Shown here one piece after another: positions 7,467 to 12,952 of a stretch of DNA of 12,952 nucleotides; the stretch's first letter is position 1; each line of letters begins with the position of its first letter. Origin of the DNA: an uncultured Planctomycetota bacterium (GTDB lineage Bacteria; Planctomycetota; SZUA-567; JAFGNG01); contig CAMZKK010000190.1 in NCBI GenBank assembly GCA_947311175.1, positions 1 through 12,952 on the forward strand, given 5' to 3'. A model generated the notes under the pieces. That model was given only the letters and a program-made list of their open reading frames with translations. It did not search any database and was not told the origin of the DNA. A program made the translations under genes and the position numbers.

Positions 7467-9356
7467 TTATCTCTGAGAGTATTCACGCTCAAGTTCGGAT
7501 AATTGTTCTTTAATTGTTGTCATTTGTTGATTTAATTTTTTTACTTTTTCAGCATCGGCGTAGTAGTCTGGCAATAGGAATTTTTCATTGATTTTAGTTA
7601 ATGATTCTTCACATTCAATGATTTTTAATTCTAAATTTTCGATACTGGTTCGACTGTATGGGCCTTTGCTTGTTGCTTTTTTGTTTGGCTTGCTTGTATT
7701 TGTTTTTATTGCAATTTTCTGAGCTTTGTTCTGCTTTGAGATGAATCTTTTGCGTTCAGCTTCAGCTTCGGAATATCCACCTTCTGTTATTTTACAGTAG
7801 TTGTGGTCAATCCAAAGTACTCGGTCGGCAATTCTATCAAGAAAGAAACGGTCGTGGCTTATTACTAATAATGTTCCAGAAAAAGCTGACAATACACATT
7901 CAATTGCTTCTCGACTATCAATATCTAAATGGTTGGTTGGTTCGTCAAGTAGCAGTAGGTTGCTTTCGGAAAATAATAATTTTGCCATTAGTAGTTTCTT
8001 CTTTTCACCCCCTGACAAGGTATTGATTGGGTTTTCTATTGCATCTTGAAAAAACATCAATGCGGCTAAAGTATTGCGTAGTTCTTGATTTACAACATTA
8101 GTTGTGATTGATTTCATAAAATCAAGTGGGGTGGCTGATTCGTCTTTTATGGTATCGTTTTGTTCGAAATAATTATATTTTACTGATTTCCCCCATTTGA
8201 AATTTCCGGTATAGCCAGTAATTGCTCCGGTTAGGATTTTAAATAATGTACTTTTGCCACAGCCATTCGGTCCAACTATCCCTAATGTCTCCCCGGGAAT
8301 TACTTCAAGGTTTAGATTGTTGAGCAAAAGTTTTTTTGAATAACCAAATGATAAATCTTCAATATTGATTATTACATTGCCATAATCAGGGCAGGGTGGT
8401 AGTCGTAGTTTTAATAGACTTTCCTTGAATCTCGGATTTTCTATTCTGCTTAGTCTGTTCAGCCGCTTGCTTCTCCCTTTCGCTTGTTTTGAGCGTTGTC
8501 CTGCCCCGTATTTTATGATAAAATCTTCTTCGTGTTTTATCTTTACTTGTTGTTTTTGGAATGCATTTTCAGCCGCTTTTTGGCGAATGATTTTTTCTTT
8601 TTGGTAGGCAATGAATGGTAATTTGTAAACAGTAATTTTTTTGTTTTCAAGCTCAAAGGTATTGTTGGTGGTTTTATCTAAAAACCTTCGGTCGTGAGAT
8701 ATTAACATAAATCCTTTGTCGGTATTGCTTAGAAATTTTTCAAAAAATTCAATACCTGAAATATCAAGATGGTTTGTAGGTTCATCAAATAGCCATAAGT
8801 CGGCATCTTGATTTAAGAGAATTGCCAGTGCTAATCTATTCTTTTCGCCACCGCTGAGAATATCGACAGGTTCGTTTATTCTTGATTCTTTAAGTCCAAG
8901 TCCATCTAAGATTGCTACGGCTTGTCTTTCGATATCATGACCATTTTTTAATTCAAATTCGTGATCTAATTTTTCTAATTTTTCTAGCAGTCTCTGCTGT
9001 TCGTTATCTGTTATGTTTGGCTCAGAAAGGCGGTGGTGAATATCTATGATATCTCGTTCAATGGCAGCTATTTCCGCTAAATGCTCAAACAAAACCTCTT
9101 TTATGGTAAATCCTTTTTTGAAGACAGGGTTTTGCTCTAATTTTAATATCTTTATTCCCTTTGGGATAGTGAGACTGCCGTCAAAATCTTCTTCTCTGCA
9201 AAAAACCTTGAAGAGAGAGGTCTTTCCCGTTCCATTGCGTCCAATAAAACCAATCTTCATATCAGAATGAATCTGGAAGGTGGCATCGGCAAAACAAGTT
9301 TTCCCGGGATATTTTTTAGTTAAATTTTCAGCAGATATTAATAACATATCGAACAT
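7467..9356 (-). CDS. ABC-F family ATPase (Uup/EttA-like translation factor)
   Basis: This soluble 629-residue protein has two ABC ATPase domains and no membrane part. Domain 1 has Walker A GRNGTGKT at 39-46, signature LSGGE at 167-171 and Walker B LWLFDEPTNHLD at 187-198. Domain 2 has Walker A GPNGCGKST at 362-370, signature LSGGE at 447-451 and LLLLDEPTNHLD at 467-478. Between them, residues 245-310 form the charged helical P-site tRNA-interaction linker that defines ABC-F proteins. Residues 575-626 form a C-terminal coiled coil like that of Uup. ABC-F proteins bind the ribosomal E site and relieve stalling or, in some subgroups, protect from antibiotics; the subgroup is not decidable here. 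The ATG at 9356 gives MFDMLL. A second ATG at 9347 would start closer to the conserved LLISAENL. It is the first gene of the five-gene operon. Confidence 0.93.
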   Translation of the reverse strand: MFDMLLISAENLTKKYPGKTCFADATFQIHSDMKIGFIGRNGTGKTSLFKVFCREEDFDGSLTIPKGIKILKLEQNPVFKKGFTIKEVLFEHLAEIAAIERDIIDIHHRLSEPNITDNEQQRLLEKLEKLDHEFELKNGHDIERQAVAILDGLGLKESRINEPVDILSGGEKNRLALAILLNQDADLWLFDEPTNHLDISGIEFFEKFLSNTDKGFMLISHDRRFLDKTTNNTFELENKKITVYKLPFIAYQKEKIIRQKAAENAFQKQQVKIKHEEDFIIKYGAGQRSKQAKGRSKRLNRLSRIENPRFKESLLKLRLPPCPDYGNVIINIEDLSFGYSKKLLLNNLNLEVIPGETLGIVGPNGCGKSTLFKILTGAITGYTGNFKWGKSVKYNYFEQNDTIKDESATPLDFMKSITTNVVNQELRNTLAALMFFQDAIENPINTLSGGEKKKLLMAKLLFSESNLLLLDEPTNHLDIDSREAIECVLSAFSGTLLVISHDRFFLDRIADRVLWIDHNYCKITEGGYSEAEAERKRFISKQNKAQKIAIKTNTSKPNKKATSKGPYSRTSIENLELKIIECEESLTKINEKFLLPDYYADAEKVKKLNQQMTTIKEQLSELEREYSQR

Positions 9357-9382
9357 TATATTTTTAGGATTGAATTAAACAA
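9355..9382 (-). promoter_or_regulatory. Candidate sigma-70 promoter of the minus-strand operon
   Basis: On the minus strand TTGTTT (9382-9377) and TATAAT (9360-9355) are separated by 16 bases. The -10 box runs into the ATG at 9356, so a transcript from here would start around 9348 and favour the second ATG at 9347 with almost no leader. In such AT-rich DNA this is only a candidate. An alternative TTGATT box lies further upstream. Confidence 0.35.
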
Positions 9383-9397
9383 CTAAAATATGATAAT
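9370..9397 (+). promoter_or_regulatory. Candidate sigma-70 promoter of the exporter gene
   Basis: TTGAAT (9370-9375) and GATAAT (9392-9397) are spaced by 16 bases, predicting a start near 9404 and a leader of about 29 bases. The box pair overlaps the opposite-strand candidate promoter, so the two transcripts could compete for polymerase or share a regulator. Confidence 0.4.
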
Positions 9398-9432
9398 CAA
9401 ATTCCGATTTAACTTTTATTAGAAACAAAAAT

Positions 9433-10341
9433 ATGCAAAACTACGCAAAACTACCAACAATCGCAGGAATATGGTCACTTTTTTTTTGGAGTGCAACCAT
9501 TGGGATTTGTCGTAAGCTGTCTGTTGATATTGGGTTGTTTCGGACAGGATTTTATGTTATGTTGCTGAGCGGTGGATTTAGTCTTTTCTATACCTTGGTA
9601 ATTGAAGGTAAATTACAAGAAATCTTTAAGTTAAGCAAACTTCATCTTGCGGTTTGTGGTTTTTTATTTGTTAGCTATATGTTATCACTATATGGGGCTA
9701 TTGGTTTTGCCAAATCTGATGCAGTTGTTATTGAAGTTGGAGTTATAAATTATTTTTGGCCTGCATTAACATTGCTGTTTTCAGCTCCAATCCTCAAAAA
9801 CAGACTTAAGTTAATTATTGTTCCGGGAATAATTATTTCTATTGTTGGAGTTTTTATAACAGTAATGGGGACAAACCTATCTGTTCTAGAAAGTTTATCT
9901 GATAGGTTTTCTAATAATTATTGGTCATATATCTTGGCAGCAATAGCTGCTATTTCGTGGGGCTTATATTCTAATTTTAGTCGCAGGTTGGCTAACGGAG
10001 CCAAGGTTGAAGTTGTGTCATTGTTTATGCTTTTTTCGGCAATCGCCTTCTTTTTGTGTATGCAGATTCGTCCTGAAGGTATTAGGATTTCTCCATCAAC
10101 CTATCCATATTTATTTATCATGGTTTTGTTTCCAAGTATCCTTGCTTATCATTTTTGGGATTTAGCAATGAAGAAGGGAAATATTATTCTCGTAGCATCG
10201 ATTGCCTTTTTAACACCGGCAATTTCAACAATAATTAGTAGTGTAATCTTATCTGTCACCCCAGGGTGGAATGTGTGGCTTGGTTCTCTTTTGTTGATTG
10301 TCGGGGCATTTGTCAGCAAAAGGGGGGTTGTGGAGCGTTAG
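9433..10341 (+). CDS. EamA/DMT-superfamily exporter, YddG-like (aromatic amino acid efflux type)
   Basis: This 302-residue inner-membrane protein has about ten hydrophobic helices in two repeated halves, as in drug/metabolite transporters. The first half closely follows Escherichia coli YddG as I remember it. WSATIGICR near 19-27 matches the WSTMVGLIR region, FLFVSYMLSL near 77-86 matches LLFVSYEICL, and IEVGVINYFWPALTLLF at 100-116 matches the hallmark IEVGMVNYLWPSLTILF. LIIVPGIIISIVGV at 127-140 also fits. YddG exports Phe, Tyr, Trp and similar small molecules. The same substrates here are inferred, not shown. The start at 9433 gives full length and only a weak ribosome site (AGAAAC). It diverges from the ABC-F operon and meets the methyltransferase gene tail-to-tail with a 4-base overlap, leaving no room for a dedicated terminator. 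Confidence 0.88.
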   Translation: MQNYAKLPTIAGIWSLFFWSATIGICRKLSVDIGLFRTGFYVMLLSGGFSLFYTLVIEGKLQEIFKLSKLHLAVCGFLFVSYMLSLYGAIGFAKSDAVVIEVGVINYFWPALTLLFSAPILKNRLKLIIVPGIIISIVGVFITVMGTNLSVLESLSDRFSNNYWSYILAAIAAISWGLYSNFSRRLANGAKVEVVSLFMLFSAIAFFLCMQIRPEGIRISPSTYPYLFIMVLFPSILAYHFWDLAMKKGNIILVASIAFLTPAISTIISSVILSVTPGWNVWLGSLLLIVGAFVSKRGVVER

Positions 10342-11267
10342 TCTCGACCAATCGCTTTTTTGATGAGTGATTTTACTTGTTTTTTAAATGTTTTTTTAAG
10401 CTTTGCAGGTGTTAGTAATGTAGGGTCGGCAGGTTTTGTCAAAAGCACTAGATGTTCCCAGACGTTTCCTCCTTCAATCTTTTGGAATTTGTAATCAGTC
10501 ATAACCAAATGTGGTGCTTTTTCGTAAATAGACAATGCATCTGGAAAATAATTAACATCACCTTCAGATATTGCTTTATTGAAACTTTGTCCAACAATAA
10601 AACCAACAACCCCTCCTGGTTTTAACAGAAAAGTGATTTCCTCAAAAAACTTTTTTAAGTCTAAAAAATGTTCTAAGGCGTATCTACAAAAAAAACCGTC
10701 AACACTTTCTGCCTTTGAAAGGTCTGTAAATGGGCATTTAGCACGTCTTAAAAAGTGGACATCACCTTGATAAATATCTTTATGTCCCCAAATATATCTG
10801 CCGATGATAACATTTAATGGGCTAAACTCAATGGTGCAACTTTTTGGAAAACCTAAATGTTTTAACGCACTACTTGCATATCCACTTCGACCAGCAATAT
10901 CAATAACAACTGAGTCGTTATCTTTCAAGAAAGAAGAAAACCAGGTTAGGTGAGAATTGTAACCTCGTGATTTTCCTGCAGTAAAATATTCTTTAGGGGT
11001 TTTGAAATCACCTTTTTTAAGGGTGTGTAAAAAAGCACATAGTTTTGCTTTGTTTTCCTGTGACCAATCTTTTGCCGCTTCTGGCACCGCTAATATTAAT
11101 TCTTCGCAATGGTTAAGTATTTCAGTAATTTCTGATTCAGTATACATTTCTTCTGATGAGCGATTTTTTCTAAATCCAGTGATATGATTTTGAAAAAAAT
11201 CAATGCTATCGCTAATTGAGCTGCTTGCTGTGTTTAATTGAATGAATGAGTAATCTGAATATTTCAT
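10338..11267 (-). CDS. Class I SAM-dependent methyltransferase
   Basis: The protein has 309 residues from the ATG at 11267. A TTG at 11348 would add 27 unconvincing residues. The Rossmann core runs from about 120 to 225. Motif I is VVIDIAGRSGYASS near 120-133, IEFSP near 146-150 carries the acidic residue for the SAM ribose, and GFFCRYALEHFLDLKKFFEE near 191-210 plus LLKPGG near 214-219 match the methyltransferase 11-type fold. Motif I has AGRSG rather than the usual GCGTG, which is tolerable but atypical. The N-terminal 90 residues are helical and unassigned, and the C-terminus ends in a basic Lys-rich helix. The target (lipid, sugar, quinone or protein) cannot be told. No Shine-Dalgarno site precedes the ATG; TATAAT abuts it directly, which would suit a leaderless message. 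It converges with the exporter gene. Confidence 0.82.
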   Translation of the reverse strand: MKYSDYSFIQLNTASSSISDSIDFFQNHITGFRKNRSSEEMYTESEITEILNHCEELILAVPEAAKDWSQENKAKLCAFLHTLKKGDFKTPKEYFTAGKSRGYNSHLTWFSSFLKDNDSVVIDIAGRSGYASSALKHLGFPKSCTIEFSPLNVIIGRYIWGHKDIYQGDVHFLRRAKCPFTDLSKAESVDGFFCRYALEHFLDLKKFFEEITFLLKPGGVVGFIVGQSFNKAISEGDVNYFPDALSIYEKAPHLVMTDYKFQKIEGGNVWEHLVLLTKPADPTLLTPAKLKKTFKKQVKSLIKKAIGRD

Positions 11268-11366
11268 ATTATAAATATATAAATCTTCAAAATGATTGCA
11301 ATTAATTTGATTCAGATATGAGTAATTTAAGGTATTAAAAAAATACAAAACTAAATAAAAAAATAC

Positions 11367-11395
11367 TGGACAATCTTAGCAAAAATTTGTATAGT
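11367..11395 (+). promoter_or_regulatory. Promoter of the tRNA-Asn gene
   Basis: TGGACA (11367-11372) and TATAGT (11390-11395) are separated by exactly 17 bases. The predicted start is near 11402, about 27 bases before the mature tRNA 5' end. This is the best promoter match in the window. Confidence 0.7.
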
Positions 11396-11428
11396 TTCAA
11401 CCCTTGCTTAATAAAGCAATGCCAACAT

Positions 11429-11504
11429 TCCCCTGTAGCTCAGTTGGTAGAGCAACGGACTGTTAATCCGTGTGTCGCTGGTTCGAGTCCAGCCGGGGGA
11501 GCCA
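11429..11504 (+). tRNA. tRNA-Asn (anticodon GUU), CCA encoded
   Basis: The full cloverleaf is visible. The acceptor stem TCCCCTG pairs with CGGGGGA (one T-G wobble). The D arm is GCTCAGTTGGTAGAGC. The anticodon stem CGGAC/ATCCG carries loop CTGTTAA with anticodon GTT. The T arm CTGGTTCGAGTCCAG has the TTCGA loop. The discriminator base is G, as expected for Asn, and CCA follows directly. It is a single gene with its own promoter and downstream terminators, and no other tRNA is adjacent. Confidence 0.98.
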
Positions 11505-11511
11505 AAACTAT

Positions 11512-11532
11512 CAGGTGAGTGAAAACTCCCTG
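11512..11532 (+). other. Bulged hairpin with GAAA tetraloop just after tRNA-Asn
   Basis: CAGG-T-GAGT-GAAA-ACTC-CCTG makes an 8-bp stem with a single bulged T and a GNRA tetraloop, starting 7 bases after the CCA. There is no T-run, so it is not a terminator. It lies in the tRNA trailer and may influence 3' processing of the precursor. Confidence 0.45.
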
Positions 11533-11542
11533 TCTAAATTAA

Positions 11543-11580
11543 TAAAAACGCTCAGTCAATAAAATGCCTGAGCGTTTTTA
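11543..11580 (+). terminator. Rho-independent terminator of tRNA-Asn
   Basis: A perfect 13-bp inverted repeat, TAAAAACGCTCAG and CTGAGCGTTTTTA, encloses a 12-base loop and ends in a T-run. The A-run on the other side lets it work on the minus strand too. Confidence 0.9.
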
Positions 11581-11584
11581 TATT

Positions 11585-11623
11585 CCCCCAAAGTAAGAAA
11601 AGCTTCCAGCTTTTGAACCAAAA
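11585..11623. repeat. Intergenic hairpin repeat, copy A
   Basis: This is one of two imperfect direct copies. It contains CCCCC, then AAAGTAAG, then the hairpin AAAAGCT-TCC-AGCTTTT at 11598-11614, then GAACCAAAA. It differs from copy B by one substitution and by 1-base and 2-base gaps. The stretch after it (11624-11659) ends in a CCCC plus eight-T run but has no obvious stem. Confidence 0.75.
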
Positions 11624-11659
11624 CAGCTAATATAAAAACAACCCCTTTTTTTTACCCCA

Positions 11660-11701
11660 CCCCCTAAAGTAACAAAAGCTTCCAGCTTTTGAAAACCAAA
11701 A
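11660..11701. repeat. Intergenic hairpin repeat, copy B
   Basis: This is the second copy, starting 75 bases after copy A. Its hairpin is one pair longer (CAAAAGCT-TCC-AGCTTTTG, 11673-11691). The end of the repeat runs into the A-rich arm of the next terminator. Confidence 0.75.
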
Positions 11702-11729
11702 AGGGCGTGCAGAAGCAAGCCCTTTTTTT
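11698..11729. terminator. Bidirectional Rho-independent terminator
   Basis: AAAAAGGGC pairs with GCCCTTTTT, with a further inner TGC/GCA pairing and an AGAA loop, followed by a seven-T run. The mirrored A-run gives a T-run on the minus strand as well, so it probably ends the helicase transcript coming from the right and backs up the tRNA terminator from the left. Confidence 0.85.
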
Positions 11730-11750
11730 ATACCCTCAAGAGTCAAAAGG

Positions 11751-11846
11751 CTACCCATTAAAAATTTGTGGTTTGATTTTATTAGCAAGTTCATCTTTGG
11801 TTAAGCTTTTATGGGTGTCATTTTGGACGGTGATTTTTTTGGACAT
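11751..11846 (-). CDS. Possible 31-codon small protein downstream of the helicase gene
   Basis: ATG at 11846 opens a frame starting MSKKITVQNDTHKSLTKDEL and closing at TAG after QIFNG. The composition (mixed polar residues, a TKDELANKIK helix) looks more protein-like than random AT-rich DNA. No Shine-Dalgarno site precedes it, however, and I know no homologue. It lies between the helicase stop and the bidirectional terminator, so it could be co-transcribed with the helicase. It may equally be the decayed N-terminus of a longer gene or chance. The 104 bases between it and the helicase stop are AT-rich and show nothing recognisable. Confidence 0.3.
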   Translation of the reverse strand: MSKKITVQNDTHKSLTKDELANKIKPQIFNG

Positions 11847-11950
11847 CTGATCATTATTTATTACTTTTCAAATATTATTTATTTGTCATTAATATTTCAG
11901 AAATATAGAGTGGAATGCAATATAAATTCAGAAGTAGGGATTTAGGTTTA

Positions 11951-12952
11951 TTATTTCAGTGAGTCAATGTGGGCTTCAACCATTTTTATTTCAGTGTAGG
12001 AATAGTCTTCGCCAAGACTCTCTTTTATTGATTTTAGTGAATATTCTTGTTCTTTTAGCAGTTCGGTTGTTATTATGTTTTGCTTTTCTTTTGATACAAA
12101 TTGGTTGATATTAAGTTTGCCTTGTTTTATATAATGCGTTAAGTGACCCTCGATTGTTGTTGTGACTAAGTTGCGTTTATTGGCAATTTCTTCGATGGTG
12201 TTTCCTTCTGTGCAGAGTTTAAAGCTGATTTCCTTGGTGTCTTCTTTTGCTTGTTTTGTTTTTTTATTCTTAACCTTGTTTTTTGCTTCAACCTTAATGC
12301 CTGCAACCGATACCGCTCTCAGGTATTTTTCGACTGAAAATCCGTCCTTACATGATTTTATTCCTTCAAGTCTCGTATTTATTTCCTTTAGGAGGTTGAG
12401 TAAAGCGTTATCAATCCTTTTCTTCACCTCCTTATTCTTCGTTGTAAAGGTTAAATTCATAATTGTATTTGAGAAGAGGTTTGAGAACTCTTTCAGAAAC
12501 CACTCTGCAGCCTTTTGGGTTCGTTCTTTGATATTGGCGTTGCTTTCTACGGCATCAGAGATGTTTGCGATAATCGTGTTCAGTTGTCTTTGAAAATTTT
12601 GGCTTACCTTAAAAATATTTTCATTTGCCATCGTCTTGATTGCTTGCGGGTCGTCAACTCCTGTAATTTGAATAATTCGTTCATTGGTTTTTAGCAAATG
12701 CAAAAAATAGCTTAATCTTTTTTCCAGAAGATTAAAGTTAAAACATTCCTTGATTAGCTGAATTTGATATCTTGTTTTGGCGCTTGCAAGCATATCTGCT
12801 GTTGGTTGGTTCTCTCTGGTATGTTGGTCGAAGTCATTGATGCAGTTATCGACATCCATCCCTTGATTTGTTACTAATGAGCTTAACACCATTCCCTCTA
12901 TCGTCATACAACGACTAAGTGCGACATAGACTTGTCCGTGAGCAAAAGATGC
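11951..12952 (-). CDS. PIF1-like helicase, C-terminal part with helix-turn-helix domain (5' end outside window)
   Basis: The frame stays open to the window edge, so the ATG at 12907 is internal and 333 residues are visible. They begin ASFAHGQVYVALSRCMTIEG, the helicase motif VI region (AHGQxYVALSRC) of PIF1/RecD-like SF1B DNA helicases. ATP-binding motifs I to V lie outside. Residues 30-225 form a helical extension with probable coiled coils and no recognised fold. A Lys-rich linker near 222-240 (KVEAKNKVKNKKTKQAK) leads to residues 242-333, which read as an HTH_40-type winged helix-turn-helix: FKLCTEGNTIEEIANKRNL then TTTIEGHLTHYIKQGKL. This domain also occurs at the C-terminus of some bacterial RecQ and PIF1-type helicases and probably contacts DNA. 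The role is unwinding DNA or RNA-DNA hybrids and G-quadruplexes during replication or repair. Confidence 0.85.
   Translation of the reverse strand, partial: ASFAHGQVYVALSRCMTIEGMVLSSLVTNQGMDVDNCINDFDQHTRENQPTADMLASAKTRYQIQLIKECFNFNLLEKRLSYFLHLLKTNERIIQITGVDDPQAIKTMANENIFKVSQNFQRQLNTIIANISDAVESNANIKERTQKAAEWFLKEFSNLFSNTIMNLTFTTKNKEVKKRIDNALLNLLKEINTRLEGIKSCKDGFSVEKYLRAVSVAGIKVEAKNKVKNKKTKQAKEDTKEISFKLCTEGNTIEEIANKRNLVTTTIEGHLTHYIKQGKLNINQFVSKEKQNIITTELLKEQEYSLKSIKESLGEDYSYTEIKMVEAHIDSLK

Noticed and set aside
7467..9356. Calling the ABC-F protein an antibiotic-resistance factor.
   Set aside because: The resistance subgroups cannot be separated from housekeeping ABC-F proteins by eye, and no attenuator leader or other resistance gene is present.
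11268..11348. N-terminal extension of the methyltransferase from TTG at 11348.
   Set aside because: The extra 27 residues are Tyr/Asn/Phe-rich as expected from translated AT-rich spacer, and no ribosome site precedes the TTG.
11585..11701. Two ~40-base repeats separated by 36 bases, resembling a minimal CRISPR array.
   Set aside because: The copies are imperfect, there are only two, each contains its own tight hairpin, the gap holds a C/T run, and no cas gene is near.
11951..12952. Helicase fragment as part of an anti-phage defence island.
   Set aside because: What is visible fits a PIF1-like repair helicase, and no nuclease, integrase or known defence partner is in the window.

Overview
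The window is AT-rich DNA from a bacterium I cannot place with confidence. Strong purine-rich Shine-Dalgarno sites (for example AAAGGAGG before the 991-residue gene), a tRNA with an encoded CCA tail and short AT-rich intergenic repeats are all visible. The Shine-Dalgarno sites argue against Bacteroidetes. A signal peptide on one protein and a PIF1-type helicase with a C-terminal helix-turn-helix suit a Gram-negative or PVC/Elusimicrobia-like host, but that is inference only. I see no integrase, transposase, phage module or cas gene.

Layout. (1) Positions 1-1571, plus strand: the end of a surface-polysaccharide type cluster, with the C-terminus of a GT2 glycosyltransferase overlapping a complete GT4 glycosyltransferase by ATGA. 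(2) Positions 1572-1710: a convergent intergenic stretch with short AT-rich repeats and a small hairpin. (3) Positions 9356 down to 1711, minus strand: five tightly packed genes, probably one operon. In transcription order they are an ABC-F ATPase, an aspartate/glutamate racemase-family protein (apparently starting at CTG), a soluble response-regulator/histidine-kinase-like hybrid, a membrane-anchored TPR protein and a 991-residue secreted protein of unknown function. Gaps are 30, 12 and 34 bases, then an 8-base overlap. (4) Positions 9433-10341, plus strand: a YddG-like amino-acid exporter diverging from the operon, with candidate divergent promoters overlapping in the 76-base gap. (5) Positions 10338-11267, minus strand: a class I methyltransferase, tail-to-tail with the exporter. 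(6) Positions 11367-11729: tRNA-Asn(GUU) with a clear promoter, followed by a run of five hairpins, two of them good terminators, including two copies of a roughly 40-base repeat. (7) Positions 11951-12952, minus strand: the C-terminus of a PIF1-like helicase, with a possible 31-codon gene downstream of it.

The least ordinary part is the second half of the minus-strand operon. The kinase-like protein has aspartate where the phospho-accepting histidine of the H-box is expected, although its receiver and ATP-binding motifs look intact. It is followed by an anchored TPR protein translationally coupled to a very large exported protein that matches no family I recognise. A link between signalling and an envelope structure is plausible but unproven.
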